Both the position numbers and the translations under genes were made by a program. The notes under the pieces were generated by a model. That model was given only the letters and a program-made list of their open reading frames with translations, was not told the origin of the DNA and made no database searches. From positions 1-36,209 of the forward strand of contig JALTDM010000023.1 of assembly GCA_027074135.1 (NCBI GenBank): a stretch of 36,209 bases of DNA. Direction: 5' to 3'. This document shows positions 6,688-15,757 of this stretch, one piece after another (positions within the stretch are counted from its first letter, which is position 1; each line of letters starts with the position of its first letter). The DNA is from Bacteroidales bacterium (lineage in GTDB: Bacteria; Bacteroidota; Bacteroidia; Bacteroidales; JALTDM01).

Positions 6688-8538
6688 TTATACTGTGAAA
6701 ATGTTATTAGCAATCAACAATAAAATTACCAGAAATGTTATAACATAAATTGCATATGTTTGAGCATTCCCATTATATATCCTCCTAGTCCAATCAAAAA
6801 ACGCCTCCATTCCATCAGCAAATTCATTATAATATTTACTTATTTTATATCTGAGTAAAGGAGATATTGCTCTCTCAAACGGTTTATAAAAATCAAGTTT
6901 AAAACTGTAATTTTCATCTTCCTTAGGCATTTCACCGGATAAACTTATATCCTTTGTACTAACATATCTTCCATTTTTCCACCTATAGAAAAGAACTATT
7001 GCAATTGTCACAAAAACTGTTATTGTAGTATACATAATTAAGTCTGTGCTAACTTTATTACCCCAAGCATTAAACAAGGTTGTCATTTCCCACCATTTAC
7101 CTTGGCTTACCGGATAACCCATTACGACCAATGCATTATCAATGTATTTCAGTAGATAACCCGGAAAAGCGCCAAAGAAACCTAAAAGTAATGCAATTAT
7201 CACCATTGGTATAACCATCAAAGCCGGTGCTTCTTTTACATTTTCAAATTCAGGTTCTTCCTGTCCAAGGAAAATGCTATATAATATTTTAAAAACATAT
7301 AAGAAACCTGCTGTACTCGCAAAAAAGATTACTATTACCAAAATATAATTACCATTAGAAATCAAAGACTCATAAAGCATCCATTTCCCAACATAACCTA
7401 CTAGAGGAGGAATACCTGCCAAAGCTATAGCAGACATTAAAGCAGAAAAGAAAGTCCACGGCATTTTTCTAATTAATCCTGTCAATACAGTTAAGTCAGT
7501 AGTGCCTGCTTGTCTTTCTACGGCACCAACAACCATAAAGAAATTTGCTTTAAACATACCGTGTACTATAGAAAGCATTAAAGCTGCAATCATTGATATT
7601 TCAGTTCCTATTGCCACACCTGTAATTATATATCCTAATTGTGCCACTGAAGAATATGCTAACAATTTTTTGGCATCGTCTTGGAAGATTGCATAAATAG
7701 TAGCCATCCCTGCAGTAATTGCACCTAACCATGCAATTGTTTCACGAACCCAAAAATTTTGAGGTAAATGACTTACCATAGTAACAAACACTATAACAAG
7801 ACCATAAACCCCCATCTTAGACAAAGCCCCCGAAAACATTGCCGTATATGACATAGGAGCATTACTATAAGCATCCGGTGCCCATACATGTAATGGCATC
7901 ATAGCAGCTTTTACGGCAAAACCTGTAATTAATAATAACGCTATCGTTATTTGATAACTTGCAGGCATTGTTGTAAATCCCGCAGATAAATCAGCTATTG
8001 AAAAAGAATGTAATTGAGAATAAACCATTACAATTGCCATCAACATAGAATATGCACCAAGAGCACTAAACAATATATATTTAATACCTATTTTATTAGC
8101 TTTATTCCCATTATATACAACAATAAGATATGATGACCACGTCATTATTTCCCAAAAGATAAAGAAAGATACTAAATCTTTGGACATAACAATCCCCATC
8201 ATACCAAAAATGCTAAGCAAATAATTCATGTAAAAGAATCCCAAATTATCTTTACCTTTCATATATGGTAAAGAGTAGAACCCAGCTAACACAGCTAATC
8301 CTAGTATAATAATACTAAACAATAATCCTAAATGATTCATTCCCAAAGAAAGGGTAATACCTCCCAAGTTAAAAACAGCAACAGTGTCAGGCGTCATCTT
8401 AATAAAGAATAATGCTGCTGCAACGACTATTGTCGAAATGAACATCAGATCACGTACTACTCCGGATATCTTGTTGGCAAAGTATGTTAATATTGCCCCA
8501 CCAAGTAATATTCCCAATGTTATATGTATTATATTCAT
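6688..8538 (-). CDS. MrpD/NuoL-M-N-like antiporter subunit with a C-terminal extension (second D-type subunit)
   Basis: The 616-residue protein has the proton-conducting antiporter core of NuoL/M/N and MrpD: ILFSALGAYSMLM, HVWAPDAYSNAPM, LSKMGVY, KKLLAYSSVAQLGYI and GIPPLVGYVGKW. The core is followed by about 110 extra residues: one membrane helix (IMYTTITVFVTIAIVLFY), a charged amphipathic stretch of about 65 residues, then a final membrane helix (AIYVITFLVILLLIANN). MrpD itself is about 490-500 residues, so this tail is an addition. It may replace MbhI, the lateral-helix subunit for which I see no separate gene. The start at 8538 lies 7 bases after the upstream D-type gene. Confidence 0.9.
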   Translation of the reverse strand: MNIIHITLGILLGGAILTYFANKISGVVRDLMFISTIVVAAALFFIKMTPDTVAVFNLGGITLSLGMNHLGLLFSIIILGLAVLAGFYSLPYMKGKDNLGFFYMNYLLSIFGMMGIVMSKDLVSFFIFWEIMTWSSYLIVVYNGNKANKIGIKYILFSALGAYSMLMAIVMVYSQLHSFSIADLSAGFTTMPASYQITIALLLITGFAVKAAMMPLHVWAPDAYSNAPMSYTAMFSGALSKMGVYGLVIVFVTMVSHLPQNFWVRETIAWLGAITAGMATIYAIFQDDAKKLLAYSSVAQLGYIITGVAIGTEISMIAALMLSIVHGMFKANFFMVVGAVERQAGTTDLTVLTGLIRKMPWTFFSALMSAIALAGIPPLVGYVGKWMLYESLISNGNYILVIVIFFASTAGFLYVFKILYSIFLGQEEPEFENVKEAPALMVIPMVIIALLLGFFGAFPGYLLKYIDNALVVMGYPVSQGKWWEMTTLFNAWGNKVSTDLIMYTTITVFVTIAIVLFYRWKNGRYVSTKDISLSGEMPKEDENYSFKLDFYKPFERAISPLLRYKISKYYNEFADGMEAFFDWTRRIYNGNAQTYAIYVITFLVILLLIANNIFTV

Positions 8539-8545
8539 TGCTATT

Positions 8546-10048
8546 TTAATTTATAGTTTGACTTAATGATAACACATCGTTAATATAAGAACCTTTATCC
8601 AACAATGTTGCAGATGCTTTATGCAACACTCCGGTTATAACATCCGGATAAAATCCGACAATCAATATTATTGCACCTAGTACCAACATAGAGAACATTG
8701 CTTGTGGAGTAGGTTTCGTTATTCCCAAATCTGTATCTCTTTTTACAAAATAAATTCTGTTTACTACTCTTAAATAATATATCACTTCTATTAAACTTAT
8801 TGAAAGAATCAAAGCAATAATCAAAAGCATACCGGAATCTGCTGCTGCAGTAAGCACAGCCAATTTACTCCAGAAACCTGCAAATGGTGGGAACCCCACA
8901 ATGGCAAAAGCTCCAAGTGCAAATAAAAATGATGTTACCGGCATCATTTTGCCTACACCATTGAGTTCTGATATATATTTATTTTTAGACTTATAAACTA
9001 AATAGCTACCTGACATGAAAAGTAAAGACTTAATGATAGCATGATTAAACATGAGGAAAAGCGCTGCATAAACACCTTCTTCCTTTCCAATCCCGAATGC
9101 TACCAACACAAGTCCCATTTGTCCAATACTGGAATATGCCAACATCCTTTTAAGCTTTGTTTGACTAAATGCTGCAAATTCAGCAAAAAACATAGTAATT
9201 AAGCCCATCACAATCAGATATTCATAAGTTCCTCCAACTTCAAACAATGTATAAATAAGCCTAATAACAGTGTACAATCCTGCTTTAACCACAATTCCGG
9301 CAAAAGCGGCTCCAACAGGTGCCGGTGCTTGAGAATAAGCATCTGGTGCCCACCCATTCAACGGGAACATTTCGGCTTCAATACCAAATGCTACTAAAAA
9401 TAATACCAGTGCTGTTATTTTATAAACAGGTTTTAATTCATGAGCTTTCACAGCTATATCTGCCATATTTAATGTGCCCAATTGAGAATAAATAATCATT
9501 ATTGCTAAAAGCAAAAATGTTGAAGACAAAGAACCAATAAACAAATACTTAAATGATGCTTCTGCACCGTCTCGATGACGATAATAAGCAGTAAGTCCAT
9601 AAGCAGTGATACCTAAAATTTCGATAAACACAAACAAGTTGAATATATCACCGGTTAAAACTACACCTACAGATGCTGTAATCATCATCATCAGAAGTAA
9701 ATAATACTTCAACGTAGGTTCATAGTCATCATAATCTTCAAAAGTTTGATACCTGTATGAATAAATCCATACAAGCAATCCCATAAACAACATTAATGTT
9801 GCCAAGAAACCACTAAAAGGAGAAAATACTAAATCAATTCCCCAAGGTGGTGTCCATCCGGCAATTACTTCAACTACTCTTCCGTGTTCAATGGTGTAGT
9901 TCAATAAATCTACAGATAAATATAACAAATACAGTATAACTACACCAGGAGTTATTCTCACTAACTCTTTCCATGCCTTTCCCAACAGCGGAATCAAAAA
10001 AGCCGCAAACAATGGGATGGCTATCAATTGTACAGGTGATCCTACCAT
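8546..10048 (-). CDS. MrpD/NuoM-N-like antiporter subunit (first D-type subunit, MbxH-like)
   Basis: The 500-residue, roughly 14-helix protein carries the antiporter family core: GDIFNLFVFIEILGITAYGL, NGWAPDAYSQAPAPVG, VVKAGLYTVIRL, KRMLAYSSIGQMGLVLV and GFPPFAGFWSKL. It is of usual MrpD length. Having two D-type subunits in one operon is a feature of Mbx/Mbs rather than of Mbh, which has one. The gene overlaps the MrpC-like gene before it by 7 bases, which suggests coupled translation. It should form one of the ion-translocating channels of the membrane arm. Confidence 0.9.
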   Translation of the reverse strand: MVGSPVQLIAIPLFAAFLIPLLGKAWKELVRITPGVVILYLLYLSVDLLNYTIEHGRVVEVIAGWTPPWGIDLVFSPFSGFLATLMLFMGLLVWIYSYRYQTFEDYDDYEPTLKYYLLLMMMITASVGVVLTGDIFNLFVFIEILGITAYGLTAYYRHRDGAEASFKYLFIGSLSSTFLLLAIMIIYSQLGTLNMADIAVKAHELKPVYKITALVLFLVAFGIEAEMFPLNGWAPDAYSQAPAPVGAAFAGIVVKAGLYTVIRLIYTLFEVGGTYEYLIVMGLITMFFAEFAAFSQTKLKRMLAYSSIGQMGLVLVAFGIGKEEGVYAALFLMFNHAIIKSLLFMSGSYLVYKSKNKYISELNGVGKMMPVTSFLFALGAFAIVGFPPFAGFWSKLAVLTAAADSGMLLIIALILSISLIEVIYYLRVVNRIYFVKRDTDLGITKPTPQAMFSMLVLGAIILIVGFYPDVITGVLHKASATLLDKGSYINDVLSLSQTIN

Positions 10049-10419
10049 TTTAAATTCTTTATTTCGTCAATATTAACTGTTTTATGATGTCTGTATAGTC
10101 TGATAACTAATGCCAATGCCACTGCTGTTACTGCAAATCCTATAACAATAGCTGTAAGAACCAATGCTTGTGGCACAGGATCAACCATAGCAGGATTTTT
10201 GTCTATCACAGCAGGTGAAAAAATAGGAGCTGTTCCTCCTTTCAAATACCCAATTGAAACTAATAATAAATTTATACCAGAATCAACAATGGACAATCCG
10301 ATTAGAATTTTAATTAAAGACCTTTTTACCAATGCGGCATAAAGCCCAATTAATATCAAAGCTATTGCCGTACCGTAAAAGGTCACCGTCAACAGATCCA
10401 GATTACTTCCTAAACTCAT
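10042..10419 (-). CDS. MrpC/NuoK/MbxG-like subunit
   Basis: The 125-residue protein has three membrane segments and the MrpC/NuoK pattern: ALVKRSLIKILIGLSIVDSG, the short GTAPIF loop, then PVPQALVLTAIVIGFAVTAV. It is the NuoK-equivalent of the antiporter module. It overlaps the next gene by 7 bases and starts 3 bases after the preceding gene. Confidence 0.9.
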   Translation of the reverse strand: MSLGSNLDLLTVTFYGTAIALILIGLYAALVKRSLIKILIGLSIVDSGINLLLVSIGYLKGGTAPIFSPAVIDKNPAMVDPVPQALVLTAIVIGFAVTAVALALVIRLYRHHKTVNIDEIKNLKW

Positions 10420-10422
10420 AAC

Positions 10423-11127
10423 TTATGATTTTTTATATTCTTTTTCGTTTAACATAGTGTAAAGCACTCCTGTTAATTCAGCTCCAACCTTAAAACCTAC
10501 TGCAATGTAAATTATAGGTATAATTCCTCCACTAAACAGGTCATTTATTGTTCCGATAGGTAAAAAATTTTCCAAAAAAGTTTTCCCTAAAATTAAACCA
10601 GTCAAACCTAAAGAAGCAAACGTAAGTCCGGCTAACGATTCCACCCATGTTAAAACTCCATGACTTACTTTATAATCATGGTATGCCAACAACATTAATA
10701 AAAATCCCGTAGCGATAATTGTTCCACCTTGAAAACCTCCCCCTGGAGATAAATGTCCATGTATAAAAACATAAGCTCCAAGAAGTAGTATTGGAGCAAA
10801 TAATAAATGTGCTCCAGACCTTACAATAGTACTTGCATTAAAAAGTACAGCTTCCCCATGTGCTTTCCTTCTATACAAAACACTACCCAAAGCAGTAGCT
10901 GCCAGAAATAAAACGGTAACTTCACCTAGAGTATCAAATCCTCTGAAGTTTACAACTATTGAAGTTACACTATTTGAGACATGAAGGTCATTTTTTGATT
11001 TATCCAAATAAAAGTCCCTTACATTTTCCCCTTGGAATCTATTTTCACCAAATTTTATTTGAGAAAAAACGTCAACCAAATAATAAGCAACCACAGCCAA
11101 TAATATAAGAACTATAACTTTTTTCAT
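10423..11127 (-). CDS. MbxE-MbxF (MrpB-like) fusion subunit
   Basis: The 234-residue protein combines two parts that are separate genes in Pyrococcus mbh. Residues 1 to about 87 are an MbhE-like segment with two membrane helices, ending VNFRGFDTLGEVTVLFLAAT. The rest is MrpB-like, with VRSGAHLLFAPILLLGAYVF, then HGHLSPGGGFQGGTI, a segment strongly conserved in MrpB. It overlaps the DUF4040 gene upstream by 4 bases (ATGA-type junction) and ends 3 bases before the MrpC-like gene. Confidence 0.88.
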   Translation of the reverse strand: MKKVIVLILLAVVAYYLVDVFSQIKFGENRFQGENVRDFYLDKSKNDLHVSNSVTSIVVNFRGFDTLGEVTVLFLAATALGSVLYRRKAHGEAVLFNASTIVRSGAHLLFAPILLLGAYVFIHGHLSPGGGFQGGTIIATGFLLMLLAYHDYKVSHGVLTWVESLAGLTFASLGLTGLILGKTFLENFLPIGTINDLFSGGIIPIIYIAVGFKVGAELTGVLYTMLNEKEYKKS

Positions 11128-11411
11128 TTTTTAATGATTTTATTTCCTATTTTAACATGTCTTTTATCTTCGTGCCTTTCGGTATTACGAATAGTAATAA
11201 CAAAAACAATTGTAGTCAAAGCAACACCTATAGCCGCTTCTGTAAGCGCTACATCAGGAGCTTGTAACACATAAAAGAAAATAGAAAGAATAAGGCTTAT
11301 TACAGATGTTGCAATTACGGCATAGAGCAAATCTTTTTGTATAACTGCATATATTGCAGCACCTATTTGCAATATTGCCATTATAATGATACTGATAGTT
11401 AAAATATCCAT
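11124..11411 (-). CDS. DUF4040 (MbxD/MrpA C-terminal-like) subunit
   Basis: The 95-residue, three-helix protein matches the DUF4040 part of MrpA and MbhD: VISLILSIFFYVLQAPDVAL followed by TEAAIGVALTTIVFV. The acidic residues in this segment lie on the ion path in Mrp-type complexes. An unusually good Shine-Dalgarno sequence (AGGAGGT, 11418-11424) precedes the ATG at 11411, which is rare in this phylum and supports the start. Confidence 0.88.
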   Translation of the reverse strand: MDILTISIIIMAILQIGAAIYAVIQKDLLYAVIATSVISLILSIFFYVLQAPDVALTEAAIGVALTTIVFVITIRNTERHEDKRHVKIGNKIIKK

Positions 11412-11417
11412 AATTCG

Positions 11418-11424
11418 ACCTCCT
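11418..11424 (-). promoter_or_regulatory. Strong Shine-Dalgarno site of the DUF4040 gene
   Basis: AGGAGGT on the minus strand ends 6 bases before the ATG at 11411. Most genes in the window lack such a site. It lies just after the first gap in the operon (12 bases after MrpG), where coupling by overlap is not available. Confidence 0.6.
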
Positions 11425-11776
11425 AATTATTTTCGTTACGTTCTACAACTTCTTTATATGCATCCAAATCCTCTTCTTTACCTTTAAAGAAAGGTTTAAT
11501 TTTAGATTTATAAGCACTTCTTGCCAAAGCATGTGAACTAATCGGATTTGATAAAGCTATAAAAATTACCAAAATCAAAGATTTCCAAAACCAATCTGGT
11601 TGAATTAGCCCTACACCTATAATTAATGACATGCCTCCAAGAGTGGTAGCTTTAGTTCCGGCTTGAAGTCTATTATATACATCTGGCATACGATATATAC
11701 CTAATGCACCTAAAAATAAGAAAATGCTACCTATTATAATTAATATTAAACCGAGAATTTCCAATATTTGATTCAT
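11423..11776 (-). CDS. MrpG/MbxC-like subunit
   Basis: The 117-residue protein has the MrpG signature GALGIYRMPDVYNRLQAG followed by TKATTLGG and three membrane segments. The C-terminal tail is charged. It is one of the small Mrp subunits needed for assembly of the antiporter module. Its ATG overlaps the end of the MrpF-like gene by 4 bases (TTATGA). A GGAGG run sits upstream, but it also encodes the last residues of MrpF. Confidence 0.9.
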   Translation of the reverse strand: MNQILEILGLILIIIGSIFLFLGALGIYRMPDVYNRLQAGTKATTLGGMSLIIGVGLIQPDWFWKSLILVIFIALSNPISSHALARSAYKSKIKPFFKGKEEDLDAYKEVVERNENN

Positions 11777-12042
11777 AACGCGTCCTCCAAATATCTAGCA
11801 ATTACTAATACACCTACAAAACCTAAAACACCGTAAACTAATGCAACATCAAGGTAAATAAATCTTTGGTACAAATATCCCAATAAGACCAAAGCTCCAA
11901 CCCCAATGGTAGTAAGAGTATCCACGGCTACCGTCCTGTCTGCAGCAGTCGGACCTTTTATAAATCTGATGAATCCAAAAATCATCGCTAATATTATAAA
12001 CCCGAATGCAACTAAAATCGTAATGTCCTTAAATGCTTCCAT
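11773..12042 (-). CDS. MrpF/MbxB-like subunit
   Basis: The 89-residue, three-helix protein has the MrpF signature FIKGPTAADRTVAVDTLTT, then LDVALVYGVLGFVGVLVIAR. It starts inside the stop codon of the MrpE-like gene (TAATG, one shared base) and ends within the start of the MrpG-like gene, so the three are translationally coupled. Confidence 0.92.
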   Translation of the reverse strand: MEAFKDITILVAFGFIILAMIFGFIRFIKGPTAADRTVAVDTLTTIGVGALVLLGYLYQRFIYLDVALVYGVLGFVGVLVIARYLEDAL

Positions 12043-12578
12043 TATTCAAAAATTTTTAACAATATTTTTTCGAAAGTTTCAGCTATATCCTTAAAAGCTT
12101 GTTCCGGATCTGTATTTTTAACATCAATCCAGTGTATATAAATATAATCATCAACAATATCTACAGACAATGTACCGGGAGTAAGGGTTATACTATTTGC
12201 CAAAACCATTTTTGCATAATTAGTTTTCAGCTTTGTTCTAATTTTAACAATACCCGGATTTATCGGCAAAGAAGGCGAAATAACTCTGCGTGCCACATCA
12301 AAGTTTGCCTTAATCATTTCAATAATGAAAACAATTATATACTTAATTACGTTATATAGCTTTCCCGGAGCTAAAAACGAAAAAGTACAACAATCAAAAA
12401 ACCTTAACGTAAATAAGGCGACTAACATAGTTGTCGCAGCACCTACCAGCACTTCTTGTATTTCTAATGTTGATGTAAATGCCAACCAAACAAGGAAAAG
12501 CAACGCCCAACTTAAAAAGAAGTGCATCACCTTAGCCGAAAATGTACTCTCTTTCATAAAATTTTGTGTTATTAGCAA
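12042..12578 (-). CDS. MrpE/MbxA-like subunit, first gene of the operon
   Basis: The 178-residue protein has MrpE features: N-terminal membrane helices (WALLFLVWLAFTSTLEIQEV), then NFDVARRVISPSLPINPGIV, and the cytoplasmic domain with LANSITLTPGTLSVDIVDD. It opens the 13-gene run, with a 259-base gap upstream to the divergent M16 peptidase gene. The operon promoter should lie in that gap, but I could not find a clean TAnnTTTG match on this strand. Confidence 0.9.
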   Translation of the reverse strand: MLITQNFMKESTFSAKVMHFFLSWALLFLVWLAFTSTLEIQEVLVGAATTMLVALFTLRFFDCCTFSFLAPGKLYNVIKYIIVFIIEMIKANFDVARRVISPSLPINPGIVKIRTKLKTNYAKMVLANSITLTPGTLSVDIVDDYIYIHWIDVKNTDPEQAFKDIAETFEKILLKIFE

Positions 12579-12801
12579 TTATTTTTTCGGCATAAATATA
12601 ATTCTTTACAGAAATCAAAAAAGTGTTTTATAACAAATTTTATTTTATATAAACTTTAAGATGCCTAAAATCCGCAAAATACCGTAAAACAGAACATGTT
12701 CAAACATTAAACCCTACGCAAATAATACTTAAAAACATTTAACGTAAAAACCCTAATAGTTAAAAACCTTAAAACAAAAATTATTTACTATAAAAAAAAT
12801 G

Positions 12802-12809
12802 TACTTTTG
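12802..12809 (+). promoter_or_regulatory. Bacteroidota -7 box for the M16 peptidase gene
   Basis: TACTTTTG matches TAnnTTTG and lies 28 bases before the ATG at 12838. No clear -33 TTTG is visible at the usual spacing. The rest of 12579-12837 is A-rich, with nothing else I can identify. Confidence 0.5.
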
Positions 12810-12837
12810 TGATTGGAATAAAAAAAAATGAAAAAAA

Positions 12838-15657
12838 ATGAAAAAATTAATTACTAATGCTTTTTTACCATTATTATTAATTCTGTTCTCATTCGGAGCG
12901 GTGGCCCAAGATTTTAGAATGTCCGACAAACTGCCGCAAGATCCTAATGTTATAACAGGTAAACTAGACAATGGTATAACTTATTATGTAAAACACAATT
13001 CAGAACCGAAAAATAGAGCGAGTCTTATGCTTGTGGTCAATGCGGGTTCCGTGCTGGAAGATGACGACCAACAAGGATTAGCTCACTTTTGTGAACACAT
13101 GGCTTTCAACGGAACAAAAAATTTTCCCAAACACAAATTGATTCAATTTCTAGAATCCATAGGCATGAAATTCGGTGCGGACTTGAATGCTTATACTTCA
13201 TTTGACGAAACAGTATACACAATAGAAGTTCCGCTAGATACTATTTCAAATCTGGATACCGGTTTAATGATTTTAAATGACTGGGCACATAATGTTTCAT
13301 ACGAAACTGAAGAAATAAATAAAGAAAGAGGGGTTATTCATGAAGAATGGCGTTTGGGTAGAGGGGCTCAAGATCGCTTAATGAGAAAAACATTCCCGAC
13401 AATGCTTTACGGCTCAAAATATGCCCAAAGAATTCCAATAGGTAAACCTGAAATTTTTGATAAATGCCCACCAGATAACTTAAGAAGATTTTATAACGAT
13501 TGGTATAGGCCTGATTTAGAGGCAGTAATAGTTGTTGGAGATTTTGATGCAAAAAAAGTAGCAGAACAAGTAAAAAAATTATTCTCTCAAATACCAAAGC
13601 GGACACAAGAAAGACCTAGAGTTTATCCTCCGATACCAGGACATAAAGATATAAAAGTAAAAGTAGCAACCGACCCGGAAACTCCTTACTCCATGATAGA
13701 AATTCTTTACAAATTGCCTATGGAAAAAACTGTTACTTATGCCGATTACAAAAAAGATCTCGCAAAAAATTTGTTTAACGTAATGATTAATCAACGTTTA
13801 CAAGAAAAAACTATCAAACCGGAATGTCCATATAATATGGCTTTCTCATTTTACTCACATTTATTAGGTAAAAGAGACGCTTTTATGTCTTATGCTATTG
13901 CCAAGAACAACAAAATCACGGAAGCATTAAAGACTGTCTTAGAAGAAAATCAAAGAGTAAAGCAACACGGGTTCACTCCCAGTGAATTGGACAGGGCTAA
14001 AAAAACGTTACTCAAACAAATTGAAAAACAATATAACGAAAGGAACAAAACTAAATCTGACATTTTTATTTCACAATATCACCAAAATTTCGGTATAACT
14101 CATGAACCGATTTTGTCTCTTGAACAAGAATACAATATTTCAAAAAAACTTGTACCCGACATTAAATTAGAAGATGTAAACAAGTTTGCAAAACAATGGA
14201 TAATAGATTCAAACATGGTGGTTATTGTTACTGCACCAGAAAAGAAAGGTGTAAAAGTTCCTACAGAAGATGAAGTATTAAAAATTGTACAAGAAGTAAA
14301 AAAAGAAAAATTGGCACCATATAAAGATGAAGCCGTTAATAAACCATTAATCAGCGAAACAATAAAACCAGGAAAGGTTGTAAAAAAAGAAAAAGATAAA
14401 AAAACCGGAACAATTACTTGGACTTTAAGTAACGGAATAAAAGTAGTATTAAAACCAACCGACTTTAAAGATGATGATGTTGAAATGAGTTCATACAGTG
14501 AGGGCGGATATTCATCATATTCATTAGAAGATAATGTTTCTGCAAGAATTGCAGATGATGTTATTTTGGAAAGCGGAGTTGGAGATTTTAACAAAGTACA
14601 ACTTACAAAATACCTATCTGATAAACAAGTAAGTGTTACTCCTTATATAGGTTTAAATTTTGAAGGCATAAAAGGAACAAGTACTGTAACTGACTTTGAA
14701 ACAATGCTTCAACTAACATACCTTTACTTCATGCATCCACGCTACGACAAAGAAGCTTATGAAGCATATATGGAAAAGACTAAAGATTTCTTAAAAAACA
14801 AATCTAATGACCCTCAATCAGTTTGGAGCGACAGCATAAATATGGTATTACACAGTAGGAGCAAATATGTAGAACCGTTAACACTGGATTTATTGAAAAA
14901 AGCAGATTATAAAAAAGTTCACAAAATCTACCGTGAAAGATTTGAAGATCCTGCAAGTTTCACATTTACCTTTGTCGGCAACATAGATGTTAAAAAAATG
15001 AAACCTCTTATTGAAAAATATTTAGGTGGACTCCCTGCTGACAAAAAAGATGAAAAATTTAAAGATGTTGGAGCACAATTACCTGTAGGGGAAGTCGTAA
15101 AATCAATAGCCCAAAAGGGTACTGACCAAAAGAGCTTAGATTATATGGTATATACAGGAAACGCAGAATATTCATTAGAAAACGCATTACTAATGAAAGC
15201 TGTATCAGAAATTTTCACGGATCGTTTACTGGATTCTATTAGAGAAGAAAAGGCCATAACATACAGCATATCAGCACATGCAGGTTACTCACTATTTCCT
15301 AAAAATCAATATGGTATTTATATTTTCTTTAGCTGTGCTCCTGACACTGTAGATTATATAGTAGAAAATATCAAGCAAATTGCCACAAGTCTGAAGAATG
15401 TAAAAAATATTAGTGATAATGATTTTAAGAAAACAATAGAAAAATTAGATAAAGAATATGAAGTAAATATTAGGGATAATAAATATTGGTTATACCAATT
15501 GGAAAAATATGAAAAATTAGGGCAATACCCCGATTTTGTAACCCGATACAATTCAATAATAAAAAGTTTAACAAAAGAAAAAATAGCCGAAGCTGCAAAA
15601 CGTTTCTTGAATAATAACAGCTATGCGGTAATATCGCTACAACCCGAGAAAAAATAA
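12838..15657 (+). CDS. Secreted M16-family (pitrilysin/insulinase) zinc peptidase
   Basis: The 939-residue protein begins with a signal peptide (MKKLITNAFLPLLLILFSFG, then AVAQ at 21-24). The inverted zinc motif HFCEH is at 83-87 and the third metal ligand is probably E170 in ERGVIHEEW (163-171), close to the usual spacing. The second half, from about residue 480, repeats the M16 fold without an HxxEH motif, as expected for the inactive half of the clamshell. The length matches the bacterial two-domain (M16B/pqqL-like) group. It probably degrades peptides in the periplasm. It is transcribed alone from the promoter at 12802 and ends at the terminator at 15672. Confidence 0.92.
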   Translation: MKKLITNAFLPLLLILFSFGAVAQDFRMSDKLPQDPNVITGKLDNGITYYVKHNSEPKNRASLMLVVNAGSVLEDDDQQGLAHFCEHMAFNGTKNFPKHKLIQFLESIGMKFGADLNAYTSFDETVYTIEVPLDTISNLDTGLMILNDWAHNVSYETEEINKERGVIHEEWRLGRGAQDRLMRKTFPTMLYGSKYAQRIPIGKPEIFDKCPPDNLRRFYNDWYRPDLEAVIVVGDFDAKKVAEQVKKLFSQIPKRTQERPRVYPPIPGHKDIKVKVATDPETPYSMIEILYKLPMEKTVTYADYKKDLAKNLFNVMINQRLQEKTIKPECPYNMAFSFYSHLLGKRDAFMSYAIAKNNKITEALKTVLEENQRVKQHGFTPSELDRAKKTLLKQIEKQYNERNKTKSDIFISQYHQNFGITHEPILSLEQEYNISKKLVPDIKLEDVNKFAKQWIIDSNMVVIVTAPEKKGVKVPTEDEVLKIVQEVKKEKLAPYKDEAVNKPLISETIKPGKVVKKEKDKKTGTITWTLSNGIKVVLKPTDFKDDDVEMSSYSEGGYSSYSLEDNVSARIADDVILESGVGDFNKVQLTKYLSDKQVSVTPYIGLNFEGIKGTSTVTDFETMLQLTYLYFMHPRYDKEAYEAYMEKTKDFLKNKSNDPQSVWSDSINMVLHSRSKYVEPLTLDLLKKADYKKVHKIYRERFEDPASFTFTFVGNIDVKKMKPLIEKYLGGLPADKKDEKFKDVGAQLPVGEVVKSIAQKGTDQKSLDYMVYTGNAEYSLENALLMKAVSEIFTDRLLDSIREEKAITYSISAHAGYSLFPKNQYGIYIFFSCAPDTVDYIVENIKQIATSLKNVKNISDNDFKKTIEKLDKEYEVNIRDNKYWLYQLEKYEKLGQYPDFVTRYNSIIKSLTKEKIAEAAKRFLNNNSYAVISLQPEKK

Positions 15658-15671
15658 AAAGGAGTAATAAA

Positions 15672-15710
15672 TAAAAAAGGGGCTGTATGAAATGGACAGC
15701 CCCTTTTTTA
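15672..15710. terminator. Bidirectional intrinsic terminator between convergent genes
   Basis: AAAAAAGGGGCTGT (15673-15686) pairs perfectly with ACAGCCCCTTTTTT (15696-15709), 15 bp including the flanking T-A pair, around a 9-base loop. It serves the M16 gene on the plus strand and the feo-arsC operon on the minus strand. Confidence 0.9.
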
Positions 15711-15757
15711 TATTAACAAGTTTTATTTTACCGAACTTATATACAAAATCCGGTAAT

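Noticed and set aside
1675..12578. Complex I (nuo) or membrane-bound [NiFe] hydrogenase
   Set aside because: There are no NuoE/F/G, NuoA or NuoJ genes and the Mrp small subunits E, F and G are present, which excludes canonical complex I. The last Ni-Fe cysteine is replaced by glutamate, which argues against hydrogenase.
12579..12700. Promoter of the Mbx/Mbs-like operon
   Set aside because: Several TTTG and TATA-like strings occur on the minus strand, but none has both boxes at the required spacing.
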